Shown: in pieces, positions 11,001 to 26,000 of the stretch
Position numbering within the stretch: position 1 is the first letter of the stretch
Layout: each line of letters begins with the position of its first letter
From: Chelydra serpentina
Taxonomy: Eukaryota; Chordata; Testudines; Chelydridae
Direction of reading: 5' to 3'
DNA: 64,000 nucleotides
Assembly: GCA_037349315.1 (NCBI GenBank)
Contig: JBAIAC010000007.1
Coordinates: forward strand, 2,170,001-2,234,000
Made by a program: the position numbers and the translations under genes
Notes under the pieces: generated by a model
What the model was told of the DNA's origin: nothing
Seen by the model: the letters and a program-made list of their open reading frames with translations, nothing else
Database searches by the model: none

Positions 11001-14000
11001 TGGTTTTGCCCCAGTGTCATTAACAATACACCAGGTTTGTATTTCACATTAACACTCAACTTTGGAGCAGTTTAGTGATGGAGTCTGAAATTGTTGTAGG
11101 GACGAATTATGAAAAGCAGTTTGGCTTTTTCCACCTCAATTCCTGAGTCACACAAGCCACTGCATAGTTACTAATAATGCCAATACTCCATCTTCAAAGA
11201 ATTTACGGTACGAAGCACCAGATCCCCTTCCACCAATACCGCACTTTGCCAGTAAATGCATGGGAAGGCTGCATGCCTAGCACGGAAAGTTCCTAGTACA
11301 AGAGTTGGGGCAGACTCAGGAGGCTTTTTTCATTAGCAGTCAGCATTGAGAAAGCCCAGTTCTCAGTAACAGGGGTCAAATACAGGTTTGTGGATTATTG
11401 CAGAGACCTGACGGCAGTTCAGAACAATTCCTACCCAGCTCTGGACAATAAGCAGCTCTGGACAAAGCACAGCACCTCAGACTGCAGAATCCGAGCGGTC
11501 TTTTCTGGCTGGACTATTTGTGCTTTGGCTCAAGCACAGAATAACTGTGCTTTCCCATCATTAAATAACCATGACAGACAATTGAGCGCAGTGCCTAGAA
11601 ACGTCATACAAGCATGCATACTTACTGCTGGGAATCTCGCGCCCGGCTTTTAATTTCTCGAGCCAAGACAAGACGTTCGTTTCGGTGACAGACTGGTCTG
11701 AAGGAAATGCAAACACTTGACCGCCGGAATGAAGGTTCACCCAGGCTAGAAGAGGCAGAGGAGGTGGAGTGCTGAAATATGCCTTCAGGACTCCTCTGCC
11801 GACAGGAGTGTTTTTCCTGTAGAACAGATCAGATTGAACTTGTTCACCAACACTTAAGCAATGAGACAGGAATAGGATGTCCCGATTTTATAGGAACAAT
11901 CCTGATATTCGGGGCTTTTTCTTATATAGGTGCCTATTACTTCCCCACCCCCTATGCTGATTTTTCACACTTTCTATCTGGTCACCCTAGACAGGAATGA
12001 GCAGCAAAGGCTAGATCCTGTGAGGTGCTGAGCGCTCTGCCCTGATCCAGCAAAGCACTTAAGCCTGTGCTTAACTTCAACATGTGGCCAGTTGCACTGA
12101 GGTCAGTGAGATTACTCATGTGCTTCACGGTAAATGTGCTTCAGCTGGATCAAATCTAATCTGTCTGTGTGAGAGTGATCATTTAATAGGGAGGAAGTGT
12201 GGCCCACTGTGTAGGGACACAGGGGGGGGGGGGGGGGGAGGGGTGATTTCACTCCTGTGAAGATGAGTAGCATGAGTCTTATGAACCACTTAAATCCTTA
12301 CTATGAGTGTTGCCTGGGAGTTGGGCTGGTTTTCGGCACAGAAGAAGATGATGCAGCATTTTACTAGCTATAAAAGCAAACAGGCATCTCCTTCTCAGTC
12401 TAGCCATTTAAATGACACCACCTTTTCCTCTTTGAAACTACACTTCTTCCTTCCAAAAAAGTGATTTTTCTTTTTAAATAAAGAACAGTAGAGGACAGGG
12501 GGGAGGGAGAATTTGAGAAGGCCCAAAGTTCACAGGGCGCTTATATACACTGCACATTACTGGCAACCAGGTTGTTTGCTCTTTAAAAAAAAAAAAAAAA
12601 AAACATGCCTTCCCCATCAGCTAAATTACTCCCCGCCCCACAATACAGTTCTCAGTATACAGAGCACTTTCTGATTAATTTATTGAGGCACCTCAGGGAA
12701 GAGAAAAAAAATTAACAGATGGAACAATTAAAAATACATGGGGGGGGAAGGGATAAAAATCTTCCCTCCTGCAACTTTGTATTTCCTGGCTGTTATCTTT
12801 GCTCTGTTTCACAATTTGGTTGTTTGGGGGGGGGGGGGGGGGGGGGGAAGGGGAGAGGGGGCGGTCCCTTCTTTTGCTTTAATTCTTTCGCTCCTTCTTT
12901 TGAAAAACTTTCCTCTCTCTCCCATACCCATGTTCATTGCATGGTTCATGAGTATTTTCACGTTAGTTACTCGGAAAGTAAAATCAATCCAATGAACTCC
13001 TTCAGCAAGAATTCATTTACCCTGTTCTCCTATGGGTGAAAAATAAACTTCAGGGCAGCATCAGTTACAAGGACAAGGCTAGGATACAACTTATAGGTTA
13101 GTAGTTTTCCTTGAACACTGGTAGTCACCATTCATCTCTGACTGCACTTGGCTCTTTGGGTCCCTGTCTGTTTCGCTGTTGTACATGTCTACATTATTAA
13201 AGACTTTAATCACTGCTAAATAACTCAGCATCAGCAGAGAAATATGGACATAGGACTGGCATGGAGCTCCTGCAGGCAACCTTGCCATGATTCCCAGTGA
13301 GTTCACACTGAATAACTGGTTAACGAACCAGCTAGATGGTGTTTTCAGTAACTGCAGAACCAGCTTTAGCGTCCCTCAAAATGCTGTGAGCTAGGTCCCA
13401 GAAAGAAGCAAACATGTTTTTTCATGCTCACAGGTTCATCCAGCAAGCGAGAAATGCCTCGTGGCCTTTTCCATCCGCCAAACTCAACATTTCCATTCTC
13501 ACTCTTCGATTTAGGCCTCCATCGCTGAACAAAATGAGTAAGGGTTTTTCCAGGCTCAAGTAGTCCGGGAGATTTTCCACTGTGATTTCTGGCTGTAAGA
13601 GAACAAAGTGAGGTGGGTTTTAGGTGAAAGGATCAAGGCCAGAAGAACGCAGGGGCTAATTTTACGGAGTGGTGCCATTTATACATTGGGTGGAAGCTGC
13701 TCAGATTATAGACGTGTTTAACACCTGAAATGCAGACACATGAATCCAGCGGGCTTAACAATGCATGTGGGTGCGAAATTCACCCTTCTCCAGTGGAATG
13801 GTGCAAGGCCTAGGTACCACTTAGATATAACCCCACCCTCCCAGTACTTGTCTAAACACATCTATGAACACGTTGCAGATAGTCATGCCGTATCTCATAA
13901 ACTCCCCCTGTAACTGAGAAAGTGCCTTTATTGTTACCGTAAGCAGCAATTATACTTACAAATGTTTCCAGTAATTGGGACCGGATTGTCTGAACTATGT

Positions 14001-17000
14001 CCGGTGCACTCTGTTTTGATAGCGGGACGCTATCTATTCGGTCATCTTCATGCCTCGCAAGAAGCAGCGCTGGAAGAGGCACGGCATATTTACGGGCCCT
14101 ACAGGAAAATGGCTTATTACAACAATTGAAGGCAACATCTTACGCACACAAAAGCTGCTGCAACGCATTGTTTGTGTCCTTAGGGACTGGCTTAAGTACA
14201 CTGCGGGGAAAGGCTGGGGAGGGAGAGAGACGAAGTCACCAGGGTCTGTCTTGTAAGGTCCTGAGCATTCTAGGATCCAGCAAAGTGTTTGAACTCCATG
14301 CTTGACTCAGATTTTTAAGGTCAGAAGGGACCACAGTGATCCTCTAGTCTGGCCCTGACTTCAATGGAGTTCCTTACATGCTTCAAGTCAGGCATGTGCT
14401 TATGTGCTCTGCTGGACGGAGCATGGAGAACCCGATTTAGGCACCAAAAGATGCAGATCGGTCCCTAGGCTGCAAACACCGATGCCAATGGGAGTTTGGT
14501 GCCTTGGTGATTTGAGAATCCTACTAGGTGTCGATCTGCTTCTTCAGACAACCAAATACCCTTAAAAATTCTGGCCCCGGCTGCTCGGCCCCTCACAGGA
14601 GTGAGCTTGAAGGCCCCGATTTGCTTTAACGGTGAGCATGCGACGAGGTGGTCGGCTGAATCACAGCCTACATGGGGGTCTATGTTCACCAGCCCCAATG
14701 GGAAACCTGTAGATGCCCAACAGAGGGGAGCCACCTAGCGCCTTGTGTCTGAACATTGAAATAGCCAGCAGTCGCTCGCTGCAATACAGCTGAGTCAACA
14801 AAGATTTGGCCAAAGTTCTCCATTGGCTTTAAAACTCTAGAAAAGGGCTTCCCTTCTATTGGGCCATGGATTTATAGCACAGATACAAAAGAAACGCGTG
14901 GGGCCCAGGGTCTAAACTGAGACGGATGCCCTTTTCAAGGCTGAAGGAATGGGGTCTGGAGAGACAGCCATGGACTTCAATGGGATTTGGATCAGACCCA
15001 CTCTGCACAGGAAGCCGGGGAGAAATAAGCAGCTAAAAGTAACCTACCAAGGGAAAAAACACGGAGAGGGAGACTTTCTTTTGCTTCTTTCTGATGGATG
15101 AAGGCGGGATGAACATTTTCTCCCACACTACTCTGAAAAAGGGGAAGTTCTGCCTTTTTATTAACATTAGCAGTTTGGTCTTGCCTGCCCCGGACGATTC
15201 TGTGGGTAGAGAACTAGCAAGGTTGTGAGATGACAAGGAAGCGAAAACTTAGCAGCTGAGACTGGGGAAAAGATTCCTTTAAAGAGAGACATAAAATGAC
15301 TTATCCAAGATTACCCAGGAGGTTAGTGGTAGAGCCAGGAGAGAATCCAGTTCTCCTGCATTTCAGCCCAGTGTCCTCTCATGTCGGCTATCATAAGAAC
15401 ATAAGAATGGCCATACTTGGTCAGACCAAAGGTCCATCTAGACCCAGTATTCGGTCTTCTGACAGTGGCCAATGCCAGGTGCTTCAAAGGGAATGAACAG
15501 AACAGGGAATCATGTGATCCATGCCCTGTCGCCCATCTCTGTTTACAGAACAGTGCTGGCCTTATGGGCCTCTCAGCTATGGCTTGTAGCTGTATTTGAA
15601 CAGTTACAGTGATGCCCGGACAATTGGAACGCTGTCCTTAAAATACAGTGGAATTCACTGAAGCGCAGATTAGTTCATATTCTTACCAAAAGGGAAAAAA
15701 AACCACCCCAAACACTCACAGAACCAACGCATCGTCTTCAGCATACAGTCCTGTTGTTACATATCCCCTGAGCGTGTTTCCTGCTTCGACAAAAGCTTCC
15801 TTGGCTGCAAAAAATACATAAATGAGTAAATAAAGATCCCAAAGAAACGTGTATTTTTTCCCTTTGCAAATCCGAGAGGGCAGCTGAGCGCTGGAACAGG
15901 TTTCCAAGGGAGGGGGTGGAACCCCCGTCTTAGGAACAGGTTCGACTAACACCTGCCAGGGACTGTCTAGGGTTACTTGGCGCTGTCTCTGACCTCTTGA
16001 GTTCCCTTCCTGCCCTGCATTTCTACGATCAGACACTATGGGCAGCAATAACAAAGTCTGGGGCAGGGACTGTCTTTTTGTTCTACGTTTGTACGGCACC
16101 CAGCACAAACACCCAGTGTTCTATCACTGACACTCCTAGGCCCTATGATAATACAAACAATTACCAATAATATGTCGTATCTACATCCTGATGGAAGGCC
16201 CATACAAGCACCTGGTCTTACTGATTTTATATTTACACACCTTGAAATCCAGCAAACTAATTCCTTCAAACTTGGCTTGACTTTTAAATCGTGGCGAGAC
16301 CCTTCCGATTTAATTTAATTATTTATGTGGAGCAAAGAGCCCCCGTCATGGACCAAGACCGCACTGTGCTAGGCGCTATACAAACACTGATCAAAAAAGA
16401 TGGTCCCTTCCCCAAAACATTTACAATCTCAGGCACAGTTCACCTTCTAAAAGAGGGCGGTGTTGCAATTTCTATCTTGGCATTGCCCTAAACTATAGCT
16501 GCAGCCAAGATGTTCTAGGCCATTAACACAGAACTCAGGAGGCCTCAGTTCAGGGTGGCGTGGGTTCAGAAAACTGCTTATCTACTTAGAACATGCAAGT
16601 TACACTTGGGGGCGAATCTGGTAAACTACAGGTCTAGCAGCTACAGATCAATGTCCTTAAGGCTCTATTGCTAAACCCAGCACAGTTTGGAATCACTGCA
16701 GACTGAGTAGCTCCCATTTCCCCTGCCCACACACTTAAAAAACCCTCCAAACGTGACAGCTAAATGCAAAAATCCAGCATTCTTTCTTGATTAAAAGAGA
16801 GAATTCCTACACTCAGGAGAAGCCGGGAATTTCCAAAACTTAAGACTGCAACTTTAACCCAGCCAAGTCACACATATGTAGCTTTTTATAATCCTTGTTA
16901 AATTTTAAGACTCAAAATATTCGGTTTTGGTTTTAATGTATACCACAAAAGCAGCAGCGCCACATCTAAGCATTCAAAAACCATGAGTCAGGCCCTCATA

Positions 17001-20000
17001 AACCATGAGATTGGGTTAAAAATAATACATGTGGAGGTCTCATTCTTTGCCTTCTGTTTATGAGCTTTTAGGGAACACTCAGGTCACATTTTCATGCTCT
17101 TCTCTTCAATCACGAGGGCTAGAAATGCTCGTATTTTTCTATAAAGGAAAGCGGAGATGCTCACATAAATCACATGATTCCAGGAGCTGGGGCTTAAAGT
17201 AAAACCACCAGAGATCACAAGCCTCATGATAAAATTGTGAGAGCTGGCCACACTGTAATATAGATAGCATGCACAACACGGATGAATCAAAGTGATCGGT
17301 GCTACCTTAGTTTTTGGAATTTCCTCATCTTTGGCTGCTTGATCAAACAACTTTAACAAAGCACTGGTGGTGGGGTAAAACCAAAATAAGCCCCCAAAGG
17401 AAGAGCTGCTTAAAAAGGGGAAGGCAAAAAAAGATCAGCAGCGAACGGAGCTGAATTGCCCCCTCCCATTATTATTATTTTTTTTGTCAAATAACAAACG
17501 AAACACAGGGACTAGGCGGCTGAGGTAATATCCTTCATTCACCTGTCTCTCTATTATCCTGGGACCAGCACAGCCACCACAACAGTGCATAAACCAATAC
17601 AGACATGTTAGTGGGATGGATGTGTAAGGAAGATTTTCTAGGAAGTGTCCAGGCGGACACAAGACATATAGACTCCAATTCAGGAAAGTACCTAGGCAGG
17701 TGCTTAAATCTAACTCTGTTCAGGACAGCAGGTGCTTGGGACTTGAACATGTGCTTAAGCGCTGTCCTACATGGCCAGGGACAATGAGGATGCTTTCTTG
17801 AATTGGGACTACCCTCAGCTGAACCAGATTTCGATGAATTCCTCAGCTTGCTTGTGGCCTGGATCGTCCCCCTCTTTCGTGCGCCTCTGTTGAGCCTCCG
17901 CCTTTTGGGGGGGCTGTTTAAGGCAGAGCCGAAGCTGCCAGCCTATCCTACGGCTGGAGTTCCCTTTTGAAGTGATCACTGTGGCAGCTGTTGAGTTTTC
18001 TGCAGGGGAAGCAGAAGCCTTGAAATGAACGCGGCTCCCCCACGAAATAATGAACCCTACCAAAAAAAGGTGTTGTCTAGATTCAAACGTTAAACTGCGT
18101 TTTGCTTTAATTCCCCCGGAATCTGATCAGCTCTTCACACCTACGGCCCTCGATAAAGCTTTGATGCTTTCCTAGAATAAACATATGCTGGAACAACAGG
18201 GAGAGTAACTGCCAAGGGAGAGAACTCTGTGTCCCATACAAAGTTTCACTGGGGAAAAAAAAACAAAAAAACAAAAACACAAAAAAACCTTGCGCATGAT
18301 CCAGCAATGAAAGTTCCCAAATATCAGCCGTGTCTTATGAAATCATACTCTCTCCAGCAGTAACTGAGCGCAGTATATCTAGCCTCTCAATGAGGGTTGC
18401 AGTGACCTCTAGACATCAGTCAGCTGCCTGTAAATTCAAAATACTGCCGTGACTCTTCACTACAGCAATGGAAAAGTTCCACGACCAACCCCTGTTGGTT
18501 TCACGTGGGCTGTATTTTTAAGTCTCCTGAAAGATCATAATCGGGGGATGAATGTATTGTAAGAGAGACCTGGCATAAATTATGTCCCATTGCAGATAGG
18601 TGTTTGTTATTCGCTGTTGGCTCAAATACCAAACCTAGTTTAAAACATTATCCTGAGAAACAAAGAATCGTCGTAGCTGTACCAAGTGTTTTGTTCTCTA
18701 CCCACCTTCCCGGCTCTGCGCCAATCAGGACGCGTGCCAGGCTCCTTTTTCACACTTGTGCAACCCTCAGATTTTGTTCACAACTCTCCTTACTGAGGTT
18801 TCAGCTTAAGCAAACATTTTGTCACTGCCCAGCCAACGCCTACTCTGTGATCATGCAGTGCGGTTAAAACAAGGCATCAGACGCATCAGTCATTTCCAAG
18901 GCAACAGGTGATATACAAAACAACAAACAGATAACTCCATATTATTTTTATTACGGTAACACCTAGAAGCTCCAATCAAGATCAGGGGTGCAAGGTTGCA
19001 ACTACAATTCATAGGACTTCACCCAGAAATCTCCTCTATGCCTATGGCTGCAGGCCAGAATCAATGGGGCAGGAACCATCATTGTGTTCTGCATTTGGTC
19101 TGTGCCCTAGTGCAATGGGGTCCTGGCCTATGTCTGGGGATCCTGGGCACTCCCACAATACCAATAAATAATAATAATAATAATGGTAGTAGAATTAAGG
19201 TAGCACCTGGCTGCCTGAACGGAGATTGGGGCCCCATGCTGTGCAAAGACATAGCAAGAGAGCTCTTGCCCCTAAGAGTCGACAGTCGCTAAACAGACAA
19301 GACAGACCAAGGCTGCCACAAGAGAAGTATCATTTAATTCAGCAAAGCACTGAATATTTAATAAAAACCCTAGTCCTCAGGGGTGCAGAGAAAAGCTAGA
19401 AAAGTGAGCGCCCCCCCTCCACGCTCAAACACCAGACAGGAAATCAACAGAACTCAACATGTATTGGGTTGTTTTTTTTAATCTCTTGATTATTTTTTTT
19501 TTTTTAAAGCCAAGCTCGTGATTTGGGGGACCCGACTGATGTTTTTGGAACTCTTGGGCCTGACAACACTAAGCCTGACTCCAGCCATGGCATTTGTGCG
19601 AGCCAGGACTCCAATGTCTGCAGACCCCTTTCAGTAGGTCTACACTGCAATACAACACCCGCGACTGACCTGTGTCAGCGGACTCAGGCTCGGGCTGCGG
19701 CGCTCTAAAATTGCAGTGTAGACGTGCAGACTTGGACTGGAAACAGAGCTCTGACACCCTGCAAGGGGGGAGGTTCCCAGAGCTCGGGCTCCAGCCCAAA
19801 ACCGAACGTCTACACTAATTTTAGAGCCCCGCAGCCTGAGCCCCGCAAGCCTCAGTCAGCTGACACGGGCCAGCCCTGGTGTTTTATTGCAGTGTAGACA
19901 CACCCCCTACGCACACATGGTGAGGGGGATTCTCAGCCTCTATTCTCGCTCCTTTCAGACTTCAGTCCTCACAAGCGGCCATGAAGTCAATGGAAAGACT

Positions 20001-23000
20001 CCCATTAACTGGCCTCAGATTCAATGCTGCATGCAGGCCGATAAGCCCGTCATCCCCTTCCCATAGGCCCACTGAAAACCTGCAGTCAGGCAGCGTTTTA
20101 ACTAGCAGTCAGTGAGCCAGGAACTTTGTCAAACAAACAGTCAGGAGTCTTACAGGTGCTTCCTAATTACACAATGAAGCCAGTATTTAAGAGAGCATTT
20201 TATTTCCAGTATATTAAGAATCAGCCAACTTTTGGTATCAAATCAAGTTAACCTTCTATGTGATCTCCTCCAATGTTTCCAGCAAAGTTCTCTGCCACTG
20301 TTCTTTAGCGACATCCAGAGGGGCTTGTCTGCATGGGGAAATTTGCCTAAATAGTTATACTGGAATAATTATTCTGGAATAAGACCATTCACACAAGGTT
20401 AGAGCAAAATAACTATTTTGGTTCATTTCCCCCTGTAGACAAGCCCTTAGGAAAACACTTATTGGCCCCTTGAATGGTAATCTAATAATACAATTTCATT
20501 GAAAGTGCATTGATTGTTCTTTTATTTATAGCTGGACATCCTGTTAGTCTAACTTCGGTTCTTGGAAAAGCCAAGCCTATGACATCATACGCTGTTCTGG
20601 AGTAAGAATGTCATGAGAAAAAAACATCCAGAGATGTCCTCCTTCCAATAAGCAAAGACGACGAGCTTCCCCCTGAGTCAGGAGACCTGGGATCTATCCC
20701 CTGCTCTATTTCTGACTTGCGCTGGAATGTCGGGCACGTCCCACATTTTTTGGACGCAGCCATTCATTTCGAAGGCTTCGATGTGTGGGCCCCGCCCCTG
20801 GCACACTCAAAACTAGACATGGCTTTTGAAAAGATGAACCTGTGCTCGGTTTCTAAAGTGGAGATGACAGTGCCCACCACCATTCTAAAAAATGCTTTAG
20901 GTTCAACAGATGAAAATGATCCCAAACCCCTGGGAGTCAATCGGTGCCTTTCCATTAACTTTCACGGGCTTTGCACCAGGCTCCGTAGCAGTGCTAAATA
21001 CCATTATTACTTACCCTACTGTTTGAAGATTGGAATGTGCCTTAACTATGGCTGATCAGCCCTGTCCCTTTAATTCTATTACACTCATCTTGTGCCCTCG
21101 ACACATTGTTACCCCCTTCTGCAAGAGCGTGCCTTGTGCGTGTGCGTAACTGAAGCCAGTAGGAGGTGCAGTCAGAAATGGCGCTTCCACTAGGCGACCC
21201 TAGGCGGTCGCCTAGGGCGGCAGGATTTGGGAGGCGGCATTTCGCCACCCTCCGCGGCATTTCGGCGGCGACTCCCCGGCGGCGATTCGATGGTAAGAAA
21301 AGCAGCCGCCAAAATGCCGCCGAGAACGCAGCTTCACAGGAGCTGCCGCCAAAGCTGAGGTGAGCTGCCGCGGGCGGGGGGGGGTTAACTGCCATGGAGG
21401 GGGAGCTCCCCGGGCGGGGTTAGCTGCAGCAGTAGGGGGTAGCTGCTGCGGGGGGGGGTGTGTCCCCAGGCGGCAGGCTGGATTAGGTGTCACGGCGGGC
21501 AGGGTTAGCTGCCGCGGGCGGGGGGCGGGGGGGGAACACTCCTCTGGTGGGGGGACAGGTGGGTGGCGTTAGCTGGGCAGGGAGGGGGGGGCACAAGGTG
21601 GACATTTCGCCTAGGGCGTGAAACTTCCTTGCACCAGCCCTGGGTGCAGTACAGAAAACAGTGCTGTGGAGCAAGATGTAACCAATCTGCCTCTGGACGG
21701 CCGATTCTCTTCCCAGCTGCAAAGCTTCCGTCTTTCTGCTTTCCAACCGTGGGTGGAGGCTCACAGGTTTCCAAGCTGGATGAAGAGAACTGACAGGACG
21801 TGGGGTCAAAAGGCCAGTGATGTTCAGCTTGGCTTTCACTGGGGCATGGTGAGCCAGGCTATTTCTTGAGCTGGTTTTGAGGGGAAGCGTGCCTGCCCAT
21901 TTTCCCTTTCCGGGTTCATTTATAGTCATTGAACTCTCTCACATTAAAGTCAGGGCTGGGTCCATTTAGAAACACCATGGACCAGACTGCCTCCTCTCTG
22001 TCAGCAGACGGAGAGAAGGGAAACCCAATGGATCCTGCCGTGGGGCTCGGGAAGGTGTGGGAGGAGGGTACCGCTTGTGCCAGCAGCCCCGTCCTTTCTT
22101 CAGTCGTCCTGGAAGCCCGTCTGCAGAGATCAGGTTATGGAGGAGGGTAAGGGGCAGAATGGGGCTTGTGGGAACCAAGCGAGAAAACGGGAGCAGAACT
22201 CAACCTGCGGAGGTGTCAATGCAGAGTATTATTTCCCCATCGGCCAGGGGAGAAGATCACATGTTTTAAGGAAGATCCCGGAGGTCCGTGCAAAAGAATG
22301 CTCGTGCAATTGTGCACCGATTGCTGGCACATACAAATCAGGGTGCCAAGAGGGAGGGATAGCTCAGTGGTTTGAGCATTGGCCTGCTAAACCCAGGGTT
22401 GTGAGTTCAATCCTTGAGGGGGCCATTTAGGGATCTGGGGCAAAAAACTGTCAGGAGACAGTACTTGGTCCTGCTAGTGAAGGCAGGGGACTGGACTGGA
22501 CGACCTTTCAAGGTCGTTCCAGTTCTAGGAGATTGGAATATCTCCATTTATTATTATTTTTATTACAAGAGCCTGTAAGATGCCTAACTAGCCAGTGGAT
22601 CCAACTCATTTGCGTGTGCAGTCATAGCAATCGGACTCATAGACTTTAAGGTCAGAAGGGACCATTATGATCATCTAGTCTGACCTGCTGCACAATGCAG
22701 GTCACGGGATCTCACTCACTAACCCTCTCCTTGACCCTGAGCCCTCAGCATATACAAGTTAAGAGTAACCAAAGATTTTCAGTGGGTCCAAGCACTAACA
22801 CTTTACAAGCTAAGCAGGCTTGGAAGTGAAGATGACCATCAGGAATTTTCAGTTGTCCTATCTATTTAGCTTAAAGTTTAACACCACTGTCCATAAGTAC
22901 AGTGTCGGGACACCTTCCATGGAAAGTTAGTAGCAACAGTGAAGTCCCTGTGGATTTCACAGAGCCACTGGTACGTCTCCCTTTATGGGGTAGAAGCTCT

Positions 23001-26000
23001 GCTTGGGGTAAGTTTTGGTTTTAAAAAAATTTAAAAACGTACTTTTGGCTTTGTTTGTTCCAGGAGTTGGGCAGATTGTGGGTTGGTTGAGATTTGCTGG
23101 GCAGAAGCGGGGAAATGGCAGTCTCACAATTGGAAGGCCTTTTTGGAGAGGAAGGGTATGTAGCGTTTCCTTGAGATCATCAGTCTTCGGATTGGCCGGA
23201 CCTTGATTTTCCCTGGACGTTTGTTCCACAGCCAGAGCCCCTCAACTGAGAACGCTTTGTCCTTGGCTCTCACGCACATTGTCATGATATTTATGATCTG
23301 CATTGTCCCAGAGGAACTCTTCACTGTAGCTGGGGCTTTATCCATTAATTAAGCTGAAGATTAGGACAGGACTTTAAACTGGCACCAAAAGCTGACCGGG
23401 AGCCGGTGGCGGGACAGGAAGAAGTGAGCATACTAGTGCATATCGGGCCCTTCTTCCTGCTAGCCCTACAGCCGCAGGTTACTGCATCTCTCATAACTTA
23501 TTCATTCCACGAGGCACGCATAGTCAGAGATTGTTCTGCCATGAGCATTGAGTTCTGCCGCTTGCTGCAGGGTTTGGAAAGATAAGGAGGGTGGTTGTTT
23601 GTAAAGCTGGGCATGATGCAGAGTTCACACAAAAACCTGACACGCACAATCCTCACATCTACAGTTGTGGTTTGATCTCCATGGCTCCTTCTTACTTATC
23701 ACCCAATCAAACCTACCTTCCTTCTCTCACGTACCCAGTTGGTGTATCGTAGCTCAGTATGACGTTTGGACGGGAAGGAAGATCACCTAGGTGGTTACTT
23801 GTGGCCGTAGTAACTGAGCGACTATGTACTCTGTTATTTTTAAACCACCGGTACTTAAGTTCACAAGGAAATCATGCGTTCTCCTCTCAGGACGGTGGAC
23901 ATGCAAAGGGCAGAGTTAAAAAAACAACAAACCCCTAAGTTTGATCTTGAGTTATCCACATGTAAATAACAAAAAGAATCCAAACACTGTGTTAACAGTG
24001 TAAACATCTCTCTCACCCTCGGGTAACTCAGACCCACCAAGAGATTATCTGGAGACCCCCCGCCCCCCCCAACACAGACAAACCCTTTGTGTGACAGGGT
24101 ACTTGGGTTCTTCTGTTGCTCCATCCCCTGATGGCAGGGGATGGAACCCTGCAGATTCAATTTAGCTGGTTAACAAAAGAGCTGGCCTTGTTTAGCCTGG
24201 TAAAACGAAGGCTGCAAGGGGATCTGATTGCTCTCTATAAATACATCAGCAGGAGGAACCCCAGGGAGGGAGAGGAGCTAGTTAAACTAATGCATAAGAG
24301 GTCACAAGAACAAAGAGGTATAGACAGTCGGTGAGTAAATTTGGGCTGGAAATCAGAAGGGTTCTAACCGTCAGAGGAGGGAGATTCTGGAGCAGCCTCC
24401 CAAAAGGAGTAGAGGGCGCACACAAACAAACAATCTAACAGGTTGCAAGGCGGAACTTGATACATTTATTAATGAGATTATTTGTGGGGGCTGCCTGCGA
24501 CAGCTGGGGCCTGGACCCAATGAGCCAGGACATCCCTTCCAATCCTATGTAACGCCACCCTGCATATAAAGGGAGGCCCTCCGGGTAATAATAATAAACC
24601 ACCTAGCTCTGACATAGCGCTTCTCATCAGTAGATCTAAAAGCACTTCACCAAGGAGGGCTGCATCATTAGATAGATGGGGAAACGTAGATCTAGACAGG
24701 GGGAAGTGGCTTGCCTAGGCTCACCCAGTAGGCCAGGGGCTGAGCTAGGATGTGAACCCAGATCTTTTGAGTCCCAGGCCCATGCTCTATCCACTAGCCG
24801 TGTGCCACGCACCAAGTTAAAGGCCCCCACAGAAGGAGCCCTAGGGGTAACCAAGCTAGGAGAGGAGGCATAGGCTGGAATACAGGGGTATTATAGTGAA
24901 TGACTGTCAATAAAGCCAACCCCCAAGAAACAAGTGTGGTTTAACCCTATTCAGCCCTGTAAGCGGGTCGGACTCACTCGGCGGCGCCTCCAGCTGGTTA
25001 TCTTGGGAAATTAGCTCGTCCAGCTCCGGAGCGCCCTCTGCAGGCCCGTGATCCGCCTGACTGCTGGCCTCGTGTCCCTCCCAGGACCCCGGTACCCCTT
25101 TAACTGGGGTGTTGCCCCCTGGCAGTACCCCACAGATCTGGGTCTCCCCTCCCTGGGGAACCCCCAACCCACTCTCCCCACTTCACCTCAGTCGTAGGCT
25201 ACTGCCAGTCACCAGCTAGCCCCCGCGCCCTGGGGCAGACTGCTGTATAAGCCACTCATCACAGGCAAGGTTGGGTTTGGACCTGCTGCCTCGGCCTACC
25301 CATGGGCTGCCCCCTGCAGCCCCTGTACCCAGTTGGGCCTAACACTGGGCCGCAGCCTGGGGCTTTCCTGACCGGAGCTCCCCAGCTCCTCAGCCTTCCC
25401 CAGCCATGCTCCACCCATGGTATCCTGCTTAGCTTCTAGCAACCAGGCCCTTCTCCCTCTGAAGTCAGAGAGAGGCTAGCTGGGCTTTGGTCTCAACAGC
25501 CTTTATAGGGCCAGATGGGCCCTGATTGGGGCGTGGCCCAGCTGCGGCTACTTCCCCCAATCAGCCCAGTGGCTGTTTTCTCCTGCCACAGCCCTTTTCT
25601 AGGGCTGTTTTACACCTCTCCGGGCAGAAGCGGGTAATCACCCCACTACAAGCCCAGACTGCCTTTATTCAGGAGCAGGCTGGAAAAACACATAAAGCAG
25701 GAGAATATTCAATCCCAGAGGTGCATGTATTGGGGATATTAAGATCTGAGGGACACGGGGCTGGTAAGGAAAGTGCCATCTCCATTTTATCTACAATGCC
25801 CCCACTGCAGGGCTACCTTGGCTACTCCTTTCTGGCCGGATATCATTTTTCACAGAGTGCTGCTACGTGAGGAATGCATGCAGTTCGCTGCATGCATATC
25901 TTTCACCTCCGCAGCCATGCTCTCTCGCTTTCTCTCTCTGGAGGGCCGTAATTTAGTTCAATATCTTTGCTCTGAGAGAGGAAATGAGTTATTGCCTGCA

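Noticed and set aside
11737..11743. Alternative acceptor cttctag inside coding exon 18
   Set aside because: The frame upstream ([14 protein letters not shown]) is conserved and gives the correct phase from exon 17.
13497..13502. Alternative donor gtgaga inside coding exon 17
   Set aside because: Using it removes a segment conserved with human (ACWMNL) and breaks phase with the next exon.
22355..22430. tRNA gene candidate
   Set aside because: Has A and B boxes but is followed by a SINE body and CR1-like tail; the cloverleaf is not preserved.
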